A DNA stretch of 38,194 nucleotides from Chara braunii (GCA_003427395.1 BFEA01000764.1:473375-511568); one strand, 5' to 3'; numbered from the stretch's first letter, positions 1 to 10,845 are shown. The notes: generated from the sequence alone by a model not told the origin. Translations and numbers: made by a program.

Positions 1-63
<63 letters not shown>

Positions 64-95
64 TGTGTCGCAGCCTGATGGACTCTGTGTGTAAA

Positions 96-124
<29 letters not shown>
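1..124. repeat. (GT)n microsatellite in two tracts
   Basis: Positions 1-60 are almost pure GT dinucleotides, and a second tract runs from about 92 to 124, separated by a short unique stretch. Open frames across it are artefacts (Cys-Val repeats). A phrase around 'CCTGGGTAATG' occurs at 127 and again at 282, so the flanking DNA is itself partly duplicated. No gene is visible from 125 to 487. Confidence 0.95.
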
Positions 125-126
<2 letters not shown>

Positions 127-487
127 CCTGGGTAATGGCAGACAGTTGTTGGAGTGGTTCTGTGTCTGCTGGGTACGTAAGTTGAGTACCTTTAAGGAGT
201 GCCAAATAGTAACTGCCTGGCGGTATGTAGTGCCTGTTGCACTATTAGGGAGGCTATGGTGTTTGGGATGTCTGTGTGTTTCCTGGGTAATGACAGACAT
301 TTGCCAGTCTGAGTGACTCCCTGGCTCTGATGGTGGCATGAACCAACCGTCTCTGTTGTTCTACGTGTGGTTTGGGTGTCACTGAGTGATTACCTGCTTT
401 CAAATTGGGCCATGTTGCATGAGTCGACTGCCTTGTTGGTCTGTGCTGCGTTGCTGAAATTTTCCATGCCGCCTTGCTGCTTTGCCC

Positions 488-588
488 TACCGTCTTCAAC
501 GGAATAGAGCGCCCGGTGTACCCTTATTTGGGGTGTAACTTTGGAGCTATTATAATGACCAGGCGTTCTATTCGGGGGCAGGACAGTA
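488..588. mobile_element. TA-flanked MITE, family 1, copy 1
   Basis: A 97-bp element (490-586) lies between TA dinucleotides at 488-489 and 587-588. Its left end (CCGTCTTCAACGGAATAGAG) pairs imperfectly with the reverse complement of its right end (CTGTCCTGCCCCCGAATAGA), and the inner arms continue with CGCCCGGT / CGCCTGGT. A related element with the same ends sits at 27968-28076. A TA duplication with inverted ends fits a Tc1/mariner-type (Stowaway-like) non-autonomous element. There is no transposase in the window, so the superfamily is inferred from the TA flank only. Confidence 0.65.
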
Positions 589-665
589 GCACTGAAAGGC
601 TAGTGCCAAGGCAAGCAGCAAAGCCTCAGTGGCTCATGCTGCCCTGCTCCTTCCTTGCCCTAGTT

Positions 666-905
666 TCTTTTCTTTTTTTTTTTTTTTTTTTTTTTGAAAA
701 ACAGAACGGTTACGTTGAGGTTCTGGCTCCTTATCCATCCTGAGGAGCGTCAGTTAGGTTCCTTTTCCACTGGCAACTTGGGCAAGTCCCAAAATTATAT
801 CAATCACACACTTTTACACTTCTCCCCATTCTGGTCGGGAGACCCAAGTAGGCGGCATTGATTTCTGAAAGCAAGGATGTACCTCCCCTCACCCCGCGCC
901 TGCCC
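666..905 (-). mobile_element. LINE D-type 3' end with poly(A), copy 1 (5'-truncated)
   Basis: A T tract (673-695, poly(A) on the minus strand) is followed by a ~210-bp body that matches the last part of LINE D at 13662-13880. Shared phrases are GTTCTGGCTCC, GGCGGCATTGATT and AAGGATGTACC. A hairpin, CAGAAC (702-707) with GTTCTG (720-725), sits directly beside the A tail. The simplest reading is a strongly 5'-truncated LINE copy. A LINE-dependent SINE sharing the tail is the alternative. Confidence 0.65.
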
Positions 906-1319
906 CTATCAATTTTTTTTTTTTTTTTTACCTCTCTGTTGTGCTTCTTGCCCTTCAAGTTGAACTGATGGCATCTAATTCTTTTTTTTTTTTTTTTTTT
1001 CTGAGCTGGCTCGAAACCGGATTAATCAGTTCATCTCTGCTGATCCAGCGGGGCTTCTATTCTTGAGTTTATAAACTTTATAGAGCATTGCTTATTTCCG
1101 GTCTATTGTGGCTTGCCCTAGTACTTCATCCCTAAACCGCAAGTACACGGCCCCAGCCTTGCAGAAAGTTTTTGTTGCCACAAGCAAAACTCGGAGGGGC
1201 CGCGCGGCGTGGGGCGCCGTTGAAAAAAAAACAATCGGCGGCCTTGGAAGTGGTGCGGGTTTCATACTGACACCCGCGGGCCGATGTGTGGTGTACTGGT
1301 GCTTTTATACTGCCTTTTT
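906..1319. other. No gene recognised; T-rich intergenic DNA
   Basis: The stretch contains two further T tracts (about 917-929 and 981-1000) and a GC-rich patch near 1195-1270. The short open frames look like chance. I see no RNA gene, splice-supported exon or transposon end here. Confidence 0.5.
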
Positions 1320-2045
1320 CTCTTCCTGCTCTTCATGCTACCTTGCTGCTTGCCTTGTCGCTTGGCTTCCCGCTTGCCTCCCCTGAGCCCTCCACCCTTT
1401 GCTTATTTCCTGTCTATTGTTGCTGTTGCTTGCCCTTCGGTGCTTTGTTGCCTCCCCTCTTGCTGTCTACCATGCTGCTTGCCTTGCGCTGATGCCTTGC
1501 TTCTCAACACACTTTGCTGCCTTTGCTGGCCTCCTCCTTAAAGTTACTTAGCCAGCCTCTGTTCCTCTCACACTCAGAGTCTATGCCTTGTTGCTTTGCT
1601 ATTTTGTTGCCTGCTGCTCATTGTCGCACACTGCTGCGTGCCTTGTCGTTTGGTTGCCTTGTGCCGTGCTGCTATCAATTTGCCGCCTGCCTCTCTGTTT
1701 TGCTGCTTTGCTACTTCGCTATCTTGTTGCCTGCTGCCCATTGTCCCACACTGCTGCTTGCCTTGTCGTGTGGCTGCCTTGTGCCGTGCTGCTACCAATT
1801 TACAGCCTAGCTGCTTTGCTGCCTTGTTGCCTGCTGCTCATTATGGCTCCCTGTTGCCTGCCTTGTTGCTTGGCTGCCTTGTTGCCTAACTGCCTTGTTG
1901 CATTTTTGATGTCTCAGTTCCTTACGTGGTGCCCCCTCACTGCCTTGCTGCCTTGCCTTGCTGCCTTGCCTTGCTGCCTTGCTGCCTTGCTGCCTTGCTG
2001 CCTTGCTGCCTTGCTGCCTTGCTGCCTTGCTGCCTTGCTGCCAGG
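1320..2045. repeat. Minisatellite with 8-bp core (TTGCTGCC) and 120-bp higher-order repeat
   Basis: From about 1936 to 2042 the sequence is a nearly perfect array of the octamer GCCTTGCT, interrupted once by a slightly different phrase. To its left the same octamer decays into a longer unit: the block starting TTGTTGCCTGCTG at about 1605 recurs about 120 bp later near 1725, including the phrase CACACTGCTGC and the ending GTGCCGTGCTGCTA. A third partial unit starts near 1826. The long open frames in the plus and minus strands follow from the lack of stops in the repeat unit and are not taken as genes. Confidence 0.85.
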
Positions 2046-2316
2046 TTTCCTACTGCTGGTATGGCCGCCTTGGTGCTTGTCTAAACCAGTCCATGACATA
2101 GCCTGCGTAAAATACTGCCTTCAATTCTTTGTTTATCCAACTTGAATGGACTGAAAACTTCCCCACTGAGCAAAAAATTTACCAGTTAGTACTGTCCGAA
2201 CCTAAGGCTTACGAGATGGTCACTTAATATCTCATTTGGGTGACTCACTGCCTTGCAACCATGCCACCACCTTGTTGCCTTTGCTCTCTTTTTCATGTCA
2301 GACTCTCTGTCTGTCT

Positions 2317-2440
2317 GTCTTTTTTTTTTTTTTTTTTTTTTTGTTTGTTTGTTTCCCCTCAAGAAAAAGGGCCTTAAGGTCCTGGTTCCGTTCTTTTCGA
2401 AAAGAGGGGCCAGGTTCTTCCGGCAAGTTGGGCTCTTTCC
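2317..2440 (-). mobile_element. Degenerate LINE D-type 3' end, copy 2
   Basis: A T tract (2321-2342) and (GTTT)n are followed by GGTCCTGGTTCCGTTCT and TTCTTCCGGCAAGTT. These are the same landmarks, in the same order, as the tails at 13662 and 29804. The body is more diverged, contains a TCTTTTCGAAAAGA palindrome, and its right boundary is not clear. DNA to 2700 shows G/C runs and no gene. Confidence 0.4.
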
Positions 2441-2704
2441 CCCTCCCTTCCCTCCCCTTCCCCCCCCTGGGATTTAGAAATTTCTTGCCTGTCTCCTCTT
2501 GGGGGGGGAAAAAAAAACAAGAACATTGGACATTTCTTGTCCGTCGGCTGTTGATTGTCCTTATGCTGTTGATACAGATCAAGGTGAGTAAAACATGCGT
2601 CACACACCCAGTGCACGTATTAAATGTTGATGCCGCCTCTTTCATTGTAACCGTTTCCGTTCCGATATTAGAGCCAGCGAATGCTTCAGGGTCAACACTC
2701 TGAA

Positions 2705-2879
2705 GCATCTGCATCTACATCTGCATCTGCATCTGCTTGGATAGGAAACACAAGTCAAAATGTTCTTCAGCTGTGTCGAAACTCTCAAGCATCTGCATCT
2801 GTACCAGTCCTTGGTGATGGTACACCGATGTTGGTATTTGGAGGTGGTGTGGTGTGGTGTGGTGTGGTGTGGTGTGGTA
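2705..2879. repeat. Short tandem repeats (GCATCT)n and (GGTGT)n
   Basis: A hexamer GCATCT array occupies 2705-2736 and a pentamer GGTGT array 2844-2879. Between them the phrase CAAGCATCTGCATCTG is repeated. From 2880 to 3231, leading up to the LTR element, I see only GTCAACAAA-type short repeats (3060-3135) and no gene. Confidence 0.8.
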
Positions 2880-3231
2880 GGGTCAACCCCCCCCCAGATG
2901 CATTGCTCTTAATCTTCAACAAGGATGCATCTTCAACGATTCTTCATGGTTGTTTTTAAGAATCTCCGACAAAACCGCACTGTCGAGAAACACGGAGGTG
3001 TTTGCTGACAATGCCAGTGGTGCTTGGCAGAAAGCCCTCTCAACGAACCGACAAAGTCATCAAAATGGAAAAGTCAACGAACTAACAAAAGTCAACAAAA
3101 TGACGAAGTCAACAAATGATGAAGTCAACAAAAGGACAGTCTGAGACTATGTGGGAAAGGGGAATTATAGTGATGGGTGATGGGGTTTCTCTCCCTACTA
3201 GGTCGGTCGGGCAACGTGCACTGGGAGGAGG

Positions 3232-3750
3232 TGTTACAGACCCAGCCAGGGATCGATCCCTGGTCCGCCGGTTACCACCCGCCAGGCTGCTATTCTATTT
3301 TTTGGAGTCTCTGGCCTCCGGTTCTTGACTGTTGGCGCCCTCTGCAGTTGGCGCCCGTTCTCAAATCCCGCCTCTGGCACTTTCAGATTTCGATACTTGA
3401 TGCCATCCGTCATTCTGGCGCCCAGGCTCAGACCTTCGATTTTCAGTTCAGCCCCGAGGCAAATTGCACTTCTGCCCTCGGACTCAACTTGAGTCCGGTA
3501 CTTAAGACCGGACTCAAGCTGAGTTCGGGGATTCAGTTTCCGGCCTCAGTGCTTGTGCTTCAGTGTGACTTGCTGCGGCATTGTGTACGGAACCAAGATT
3601 GTGACTTTGCGACTTTGCGACTTTGCCACTTTGTGTCTGTGTCCGTCGAGTCGTGTCGAGTCCGTGTCGAGTTGAGTGAGTGTGTGTGTGTGCTCTCACT
3701 CCCTCCCTCTCTCTGCCCCGAACTCGCTGCCCTACCAGTGCCTCGTCACA
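3232..3750 (+). repeat. 5' LTR
   Basis: The 519-bp block aligns along its whole length with 10322-10845. It begins TGTTACAGACCCAGCCAGG and ends CGTCACA. Relative to the 3' LTR it has one extra GCGACTTT-like unit near 3605-3630 and fewer GT dinucleotides near 3680. A strong inverted-repeat cluster lies at 3480-3530. I could not identify a TATA box or polyadenylation signal with confidence. Confidence 0.95.
3488..3518. promoter_or_regulatory. 31-bp near-perfect palindrome in the LTR
   Basis: CTTGAGTCCGGT (3488-3499) and ACCGGACTCAAG (3507-3518) are exact 12-bp inverted arms around a 7-base centre. The same arms are intact in the 3' LTR at 10579-10609, where only the centre differs by one base. 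The cluster is overlapped by further GGACTCAA/TTGAGTCC repeats. It could fold in the RNA or bind a dimeric protein; neither is shown. Confidence 0.6.
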
Positions 3751-3751
3751 C

Positions 3752-3763
3752 GGGTATCGGAGC
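3752..3763 (+). promoter_or_regulatory. Primer binding site, initiator-Met tRNA type
   Basis: The bases GGGTATCGGAGC start two bases after the LTR end. They match the usual plant initiator-methionine primer site TGGTATCAGAGC at 10 of 12 positions. Position relative to the LTR and the sequence agree with minus-strand priming by this tRNA. Confidence 0.8.
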
Positions 3764-4001
3764 GGCAAACGACCCTCCCTCCCTCCCTGTTCCGGCATTG
3801 CCACGTCATCGACATCGTCGTCTTCAGCACCGCCACGTCATCGCCGTTGTCGTCGTCGTTGTTGCTGCCATGTCATCGTCAGCGTTGCCTCGTACTCGCC
3901 ACGTCATAGTCACCACTGCTGCTGACGCCACCGCTGCTGCTAACGCTGCTGCAGCTGCTGCTGCCACCTCATCCGCCGCTGCCACCGCTTCCTCCCCCAC
4001 C

Positions 4002-5515
4002 ATGGCCCAGTCATCCAGCATTGATATGTCCGGCATCCGCACCGACTCCGTCGACAGCATCGCCCGCGACCTCGTAGGCGAGCAAACACCAGCAACCGAT
4101 GCCGCCATCGACCTCGTGACACTTTTTTGCATGATGACATCCTTCCAGTCATCGATTGACGACGTCAAAACATCCGTTTCCACCATCTCTGCTCGCATGA
4201 CCACCATTGAAAGTCACACCCCCGCCATCCAGGTCGTCACCACCATGTCCCCCCCCCCACCTCGGGTGCCACCACCCTTCCCCATCCTCTGCCTCCACTT
4301 CTACACCAATCACCCCGTCCCCCACATCCACTGCCCTCTCCGCCAGCACGTCATCCACACCCCCGCCCGCATCTACCACTACCCCCACCATAGTCACCCA
4401 GCCGACAAACCCCGCCGTCACACAGTCATCGACCATTCCCCCCCAGTCAAAACCGATCTTGACTTCGTTCGTTATCACCTTCACCCTCCCTAGCTATACT
4501 CAGATTATTCCACAAACTGTGTATCCCACCCTTCCACTACTCCCCCCAATGCTCTCATCCCCACCAACCCCGCCCACGACTTCACCCTGGTCGACTCTTC
4601 CTCTCCCACCCTTGATTTCAACGCCCTTGCCGCCACTACCCCAGAGAAGGCAAAATCCCTCCATCCTTCCACATCAACGAGATTCCCACCTTCTTAGGCC
4701 AACCCCATGAGGATGTCTTCCTCTTTCTCGCCAAACTGCAACAAACCTTCTCCCTCCACAACATCCCTATCGTCCACTGGCTCCCCATTGCCGACTATGG
4801 ACTCCTAGACAGCGCCGCTCGCTGGTGGTACACCGAAATGACCAACCGCCATCACGCCAATCTCCGACCTCACACCTTCCTTGAGTGGGCCACCCTCATC
4901 ACCTCCACTTTCCGTCCATAGAAAACGGCCGACGACTACATCGACCAATTCTGTCGGCTTCAACAAAACGGCCCCACCGATCGTTTTGTGCAATATGTCC
5001 ACTCACTTCGTCAACATATCCCCATCGATATCGTCAGCGACTTCGCATTCATCTCCGGAGTTAAGCGCGTATGCCGAAAAGACCTAGCGGCCATCCTCGT
5101 CCACGAGCCACCCATGACCCTCGCCGACCTCCTCACTCGTGCCCTCCAAATTGACCGCATTTTCTCCCCCTACAAGACCACACTTACATCGGTCCCTTCC
5201 CACCCTCGCTTCTTCCACAACATCGCCTCCGAGGACACCTCCTCCACCACCTCCTAGGACGAGTTCTCCACCTGCGACTCCAACACCCTCTCCGATCCAC
5301 TAGACACCACATCACTCTCCCCCAAAGAACTCTCTACCATCCACCTCAAGCGGATGGAAAGGAGAGAACGCACCATCCGTCCTCCAATAAACACCCCCCC
5401 AACCCGTCTCACGAAACTCACGCCGGAGGAGCAAAACAACCTCCAAGCTAAGGGTGGTTGTTTCCAGTGCCGACAACTAGGCCATCAACAAACAAACTGT
5501 CCAAATGCCAGATAG
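4002..5515 (+). pseudogene. gag: gag (capsid/nucleocapsid) pseudogene of the gypsy element
   Basis: Gag packages the element RNA into virus-like particles. The likely start is the ATG at 4002 in an ACCATGG context; an upstream in-frame ATG at 3870 is possible. A Ser/Thr/Pro-rich N-terminal region is followed at 4660-5250 by a Retrotrans_gag-like domain (FLGQP, WW at about 4823-4828, FLEWATLI, FVQYVHSLRQ). A CCHC zinc knuckle follows at 5459-5500 (C-X2-C-X4-H-X4-C). The reading frame changes at least three times, near 4250 (C run), 4500-4560 and 4650. In-frame TAG codons stand at 4919-4921, 5255-5257 and 5513-5515. Beyond the knuckle the frame is lost until about 5853. Confidence 0.85.
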
Positions 5516-5852
5516 TTCACTCGTCAGGCACTCAGTTCCGCCGTCCCGCGACCCGCCGCTTCTGCATCCGCCACTCCCGGTCCCTCCTCCACTTGAACAT
5601 AGTACCTAGGATCACCATGAACTTGCCCCGACATCGACGACTAGTCTGCCGGTCATCCCATCAGAGACGATCTCCACCCCACCGGTGATCCATTTGGCAT
5701 CGACAGTACGTTTGCCTCCCCCCTCTCCGATGCCTCACATCCCACCGGATGACCCCTAGGCGTCGCAACCCTCGTCGCCTTACACCCCCCTCACCGCCAC
5801 ATGTTCCGCAACCCTCCTTCCAAATCCATCCTCTGTCACCTTCTCTAATGTT

Positions 5853-6470
5853 GTTGAGGAACAAGCCCGACTCAATCGGCTTGTCCGATTAGGCAATGAA
5901 CAACGCCACCTCAACACCATTATCTCCACCGCCAACTCATCACGCTTTCACCTCAAATTCATCGCCGCCACCCTCGATGCGTCTACGACTAAGTTTCGGG
6001 CCCTCCTCGACATTGGAGCCATTGGTAACTTCATCACTGACGCGTGTATCCGGAAAGCCGGTCTTACCTCTACCAGCTACGAATCCCCGATTACGATTCA
6101 TTTAAGGTACAAAGACACCGCCGTCGTAGTAGACCGCACGGTTCCCGAGACCACCATGACTGTCGGAACCCTCCGCAGTCAAGTCTCATTCTATGTCATG
6201 CACTTAATGTGCGACATCGTTTTGGGAACACTGTGGCTGAACCACTACATGCCATACTCGTTCCACCCCAACTTCATCCGCCTTACCAACCCCCCTGACA
6301 CAACCATCGACATTCCCTATCTTCCCTATCCCCCCTCCCCAAGCTCCGTCACCGCACACCAATTCCTCCACATGGCTCGTACGTACCCTGACTCCACTTA
6401 CAATTGCCTTGTCCTTGACCGCAAGGGTCCGGAGGACTTGCTCCCAACGGGCAAACCCGACCAAGCCCCC
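5853..6470 (+). pseudogene. pol: Aspartic protease region of the gypsy polyprotein
   Basis: A retroviral-type aspartic protease processes Gag-Pol. The frame reads through a segment with the family pattern LLDIGAIGNFI at about 6003-6035, followed by hydrophobic strands and VLGTLWLNHY near 6217. The usual active site is D-S/T-G-A. Here the second residue is Ile (codon ATT at 6012-6014), which should remove activity if the reading is right. The segment runs on in one frame to a run of eight C near 6466-6473, where the downstream RT continues in the next frame. This fits a one-base insertion in the homopolymer; a programmed shift is less likely. Confidence 0.75.
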
Positions 6471-9447
6471 CCCCTCCGACCCCGCCCTCACCTCCATCCT
6501 CAATGAGTTCAAGGATGTCTTCCCCGAGTCCTTACCCGTCGGATTACCTCCAGATCGTGGCGTATCCCACACCATCGATTTGAAGCCCAGTCACTCTCCA
6601 CCTTGCCGGCCCCCGTACGTTCCGGAAGCCAAAGAAATGAAGTGGCAACTCAATGAACTCCTTGAAAAAAGATTCATTAAGCCAAGTTCATCCCCCTTCG
6701 GCACAAGCTGCCTTTTCGTCAAGAAAGGCGGAACATTGGAACTCCGGACGTGCACAAACTACCGCGCCTAGAATCGGATCACGACTAAGAACAAGTACCC
6801 CCTACCTCGGATCTCCGAGCTTCTTGATCACCTCCGTGGAGCCAAATATTTTACTAAAATTGACCTCCACAGTGGCTTCCACCAGATCCGCATCCATGAG
6901 AAGGACACCCACAAGACCGCACTTCGTTCTCGCTTTGGGCACTATGAGTTCCCCGTGATGCCCTTCAGACTCACCAACGCCCCCACTACATTCCAATCCA
7001 CCATGAACCACATCTTCCTCGAACTCCTCAAAGTCTGTGTCGTCGTTTACCTCAATGATATCCTTGTCTATAGCCCCACCTTTGAGTCCCACCTTCAACA
7101 TCTCCGCCAAGTCCTCTCTATCCTCAGAGAGCAAAAATTATATGCCAAGCTCAACAAATGTAGCTTTGCCGCTTCAAGCGTTGAATACCTTGGCCACATT
7201 GTCTCTGCTGAACGTATACGCATGGACCCCTCGAAGGTCACCACCCTCATCGAGTATCCACCACGCAAGACCTTACTCCAACTCCGCTCCTTTCTCGGCC
7301 TTGCCAACTACTACCGCCCCTTTATCCGCAACTCCTCGACATCTCGTACCCCTTCCACGAACTCACCCACAAGGACGAACCGTTCACTTGGAACGACCGT
7401 CGCCAAAACGCCTTCGACTTCCTCAAACAAACCATCACCGCGGCCCCCCGTCCTCAAGATCGCCGACCCCTCTCGACATTTCTACGTTACCACAGACGCA
7501 TCCGAATTCGCCCTTGGAGCCGTCCTATCCCAACACTTCCCTCGCAACACCTCTGAAACCCCCTCCATCAAAGACTCCCCCACCCACCCTGAGGCTCCAC
7601 CCAACGAGTACCCCATCGCCTTCGCTAGCAAGAAGCTCCTTCCCGCGGAGATGAACTACCCCTCCAACGAGAAGGAACTCCTCGCCGTGATCCACGCCCT
7701 CAAAGTCTGGCACCCGTACCTCGATAGGCAATCCTTCACCATCCGCACAGACAACATCATCGTCTCCTCTATCCTCACCAAGAAAGACATCACGTCGCGC
7801 CAAGCCCGTTGGTCAGACTTTCTTGCCCAATTCACATTCACCATTTGCCACACCCCCGACAAAAGCAACAGCGTTGCCAATGCCCGCTCTCGACGCCCCG
7901 ACCACAAGCCCTTTGAGAAAGTCTACGCCGCCATGACTTATATCCAACTCCTCCCATTACTCCACCACCGCTACACCCAAGGCTACCTCTCTTGCCCAGA
8001 TTTCTCAACAATCTACAACAAACTTCGTGACCTCGACTCAGTTCCCGACTACTCCCTTCACGACCAACTTCTTTACATTGATACCAAAGGCACTCGCCGA
8101 CTTTGCATCCCCGATGCACGTGGCCTCCGTACCCAACTCTTGGTCGAACATCACGACGCCAAGACTGCAGGACACCTCGGGCTCCAGAAAACCTTCGACA
8201 CCATCTCTCGTTACTTCTACTGGACTTCCCTACTTGCCGACGTCAAAGCCTACATTCGATCATGCCCCACATGTCAAGTTGTCAACCCCTCAAACCGCGC
8301 CAAGCCCGACAAGCTACAATCATTGCCGATCCCCACCCACTATTGGTAGTCCATCTCCATGGACTTCGTCTGTGCTCTCCCCAAGACCGACCACGGACAT
8401 GATTGCATCTATGCTATTGTTTGTCGCCTGACTAAACGCGCCCACTTCATCCCTTGCACCACATAGCACAACGCCAAGGACGTCGCCATTCTCTTCTTCG
8501 ACCATGTCGCACGCCATCACAATCTCCCCGAAAACATCATCAGCGACTGTGATCCTCGCTTCCTTTCACAATTCTTGAAACACCTCTTTAAAGCCTACGG
8601 AGCCACGCTCAAGTATAGGACTGCATTCCACCCACAGACCGATGGACAAACCGAGAAGTTGAATAATACTCTCCAACAAATTATGAGGAAGTATTGTCAT
8701 CCACATCAACACGACTGGGATCAGTTGCCCACCGCTGCCGAGATCACCTACAACAATGTCGTTTGTCCTTCCACTGGCATGACTCCATTCTACCTTGACC
8801 TTGGCTATCATCCGCGCTTTCCCTCCGACTTCCTGCTCCCCTCGCAACTCAACCCCTCCACCCCTTGCCCTTCTCTCAATGAATGGGTAGCAACAATGAA
8901 CAGACTCCTCAGAGAAGCTACCAAAGCCCTTAAAAGAAGACAATAACAACAAGCCAACAAGACTAACAAACACAGACGTGACATGTCATTCAAAAAAGGG
9001 GACAAAGTCTGGCTCTCCGCCAAACGCTTTGAACCCGAACACGGCTTGTCCAAGAAACTCTTGAACAAATGGCTCGGTCCCTTCCCCATCATTGAATAAA
9101 CCTCCCCCGTCAATTACAAGCTCCAACTCCCCCTTCACATGAGTCGTGTCCACCCTGTCTTCCACGTAGACTACCTAAAAGAATACCATGAATCCCCACT
9201 CCAATTCGCTGACCGCCCATATCCTAGACCCCCACCAATCATGTTACCCACAGACCCTGAATTCGTCGTCGAAGCCATCATAGGGCGAAGAACTACTCAG
9301 GTATCTGACCACCCGAAACCAATCACAAAATACAAAGTTAAATGGACAGGATACCCTGGCAAATAATCCACATGGGAACCTCTTGCTAACTTTAAGAATG
9401 CTATGAAACTTGTTTGCGCCTATGATCGTGCTCACCCTATATCCTAG
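6471..9447 (+). pseudogene. pol: pol: reverse transcriptase, RNase H, integrase and chromodomain
   Basis: One frame carries RT (about 6560-7315: KIDLHSGFHQI, MPFRLTNAPTTFQ, YLNDILVYS, FLGLANYYRPF), RNase H (7450-7905: TTDASEFALGA, NEKELLAV, TDN), integrase zinc finger (HHDAKTAGHLG to CPTC, 8150-8275), integrase core (MDFV, SDCDPRF and TEK, near 8360, 8550 and 8650), a GPF module near 9080, and a chromodomain (EFVVEAIIG to STWEP, 9258-9385). The RT YxDD motif reads YLND (codon AAT at 7054-7056), so a catalytic Asp is lost. MPFGL is MPFRL. In-frame stops lie at 6769, 8347, 8464, 8944, 9097 and 9364. A ~105-base stretch (about 7335-7445) is read out of frame between two compensating indels. The terminal stop is TAG at 9445. 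Confidence 0.95.
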
Positions 9448-10306
9448 ATGCATAATATAACCCAAACCCTAAACCCTTGCATAAACCCCGCCTTGACCCC
9501 GCCAAAACCCCGCATCCTGCCCTACACACACCCCTGTACCCACCGAAGCCCTTGCCTCTTGAAGTCCCCCCTGTCTGATCCGCTCTTGTCTCCGCCTTGC
9601 CCCGTTCTCCCATCTGTCTTCCGCCACATCCTTGTCTCTCTTGTCCAAGTTCTCTATGTGGCCCCTGTGTGTCGCCGGCGATAATGGATCTAATGGCAAG
9701 CGCACAAGGACGATGGCATGCTGCAGCTCAGTATGAGGAGATAAGACAACTGGTTGGCCACCATGCTGTTCCCTTTGGCCGGCACCTTGGACTCGCAGAC
9801 TTCTAGAGCAGCACCTCTGACGTGGACATCAAGATCAGTCTGCGACCTGCTATCCGGATCATACATCATCATCAGATCGTGTACCGGATGCAACCCTGCT
9901 ACTGTGACAATCAAGCTGAAGTCCTCGCCGTCTACATCACAGAACTGCTGAAGACTGTTTCCTCACCGCCACTTCTGTGACACCCTCCAAGACCTTCCTC
10001 AAGACATTTTTTCACTTTTGACACTTTGTTACAGCCCTGAGACGTTGTTTTCCCGGACCCCTCAGACACCCCAACACTTGAGCATTGAACAAACAATTAT
10101 TTTATTTTTTATTTCTTTCTCAAACCTGACAACCTACAACCTTGTAGAACACCAATAGGACCTCCCTAAACCTGTAGAACCCCCATAGAATTACCCTGCT
10201 ACTTGCATTACTCCGCCTTAAAGTTTCCTTTTCTGACCAGTGATCGGCCCCGTCCCATCCTTCACAGTTGTTCATTGGGTCTTTGGCAGCCGGGACGTTG
10301 CCTTCC
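9448..10306 (+). other. Gypsy 3' untranslated region
   Basis: Between the pol stop and the polypurine tract lie about 860 bp without a recognisable ORF. Just after the stop is a short telomere-like phrase, AAACCCTAAACCC (about 9463-9475), too short to be a telomere. Chromoviruses of plants commonly have such a non-coding stretch. I see no env-like gene. Confidence 0.6.
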
Positions 10307-10321
10307 AGAGGGAGGGGATAG
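10307..10321 (+). promoter_or_regulatory. Polypurine tract
   Basis: AGAGGGAGGGGATAG lies directly before the TGTGACGG start of the 3' LTR, as expected for the plus-strand primer of an LTR retrotransposon. Confidence 0.85.
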
Positions 10322-10845
10322 TGTGACGGACCCAGCCAGGGCTCAATCCCTGGTCAGCGGGTTACCACCCGCCAGGCTGGTATTCTATTTTTTTGGAGTC
10401 TCTGATCTCCGGTTCCTGACTGGTGGCGCCCTCTGCAGTTGGCGCCCGTTCTCAAATCCCGCCTCTGGCACTTTCGGATTTCGATACTTGGCGCCATCCG
10501 GCATTCTGGTGCCCAGGCTCAGACCTTCGATTTTCAGTTCAGCCCCAAAGCAAATTGCACTTCTGCCCTCGGACTCAACTTGAGTCCGGTACTTCAGACC
10601 GGACTCAAGCTGAGTTTGGGGATTCAGTTTTCGGCCTCAGTGCTTGTGCTTCAGTGTGACTTGCTGCAACATTGTGTACCGAACCAAGATTGCGACTTTG
10701 CGACTTCGCCACTTTGCCACTTCGTGTCTGCGTCCCTCGAGTCGTGTCAAGTCCGTATCGAGTTGAGTGAGTGTGTGTGTGTGTGTGCTCTCACTCCCTC
10801 CCTCTCTCTTCCCTGGCCTTGCTGCCCTACCTCCGCCTCATCACA
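10322..10845 (+). repeat. 3' LTR
   Basis: This is the 524-bp partner of 3232-3750, starting TGTGACGGACCCAGCCAGG and ending CATCACA. It differs from the 5' LTR by many scattered substitutions, a longer GT tract near 10770-10785 and loss of one short GCGACTTT unit. The 12-bp palindrome arms are retained at 10579-10590 and 10598-10609. Confidence 0.95.

Larger units (their letters stand above)
3232..10845 (+). mobile_element. Ty3/gypsy chromovirus LTR retrotransposon, complete but inactive
   Basis: All structural parts of a Ty3/gypsy element are present in order: 5' LTR, tRNA primer site, gag with zinc knuckle, protease, reverse transcriptase, RNase H, integrase with HHCC and DDE motifs, C-terminal chromodomain, polypurine tract and 3' LTR. 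The order RT-RNaseH-IN and the chromodomain place it among chromoviruses. The LTRs start with TG and end with CA. The 5 bp outside them are GGAGG (3227-3231) and AGAGG (10846-10850), a target duplication with one difference. By eye the LTRs differ at roughly 40-50 positions, so the insertion is old. At least nine in-frame stops and several frameshifts make it non-autonomous. Confidence 0.97.

Noticed and set aside
3-316. Open frames rich in Cys-Val over the (GT)n tract
   Set aside because: They are translations of a dinucleotide repeat and carry no domain.
6463-6475. Programmed frameshift between protease and RT of the gypsy element
   Set aside because: The shift lies in a run of eight C within an element that has many other indels; a plain insertion is simpler. 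Intact relatives would be needed to decide.
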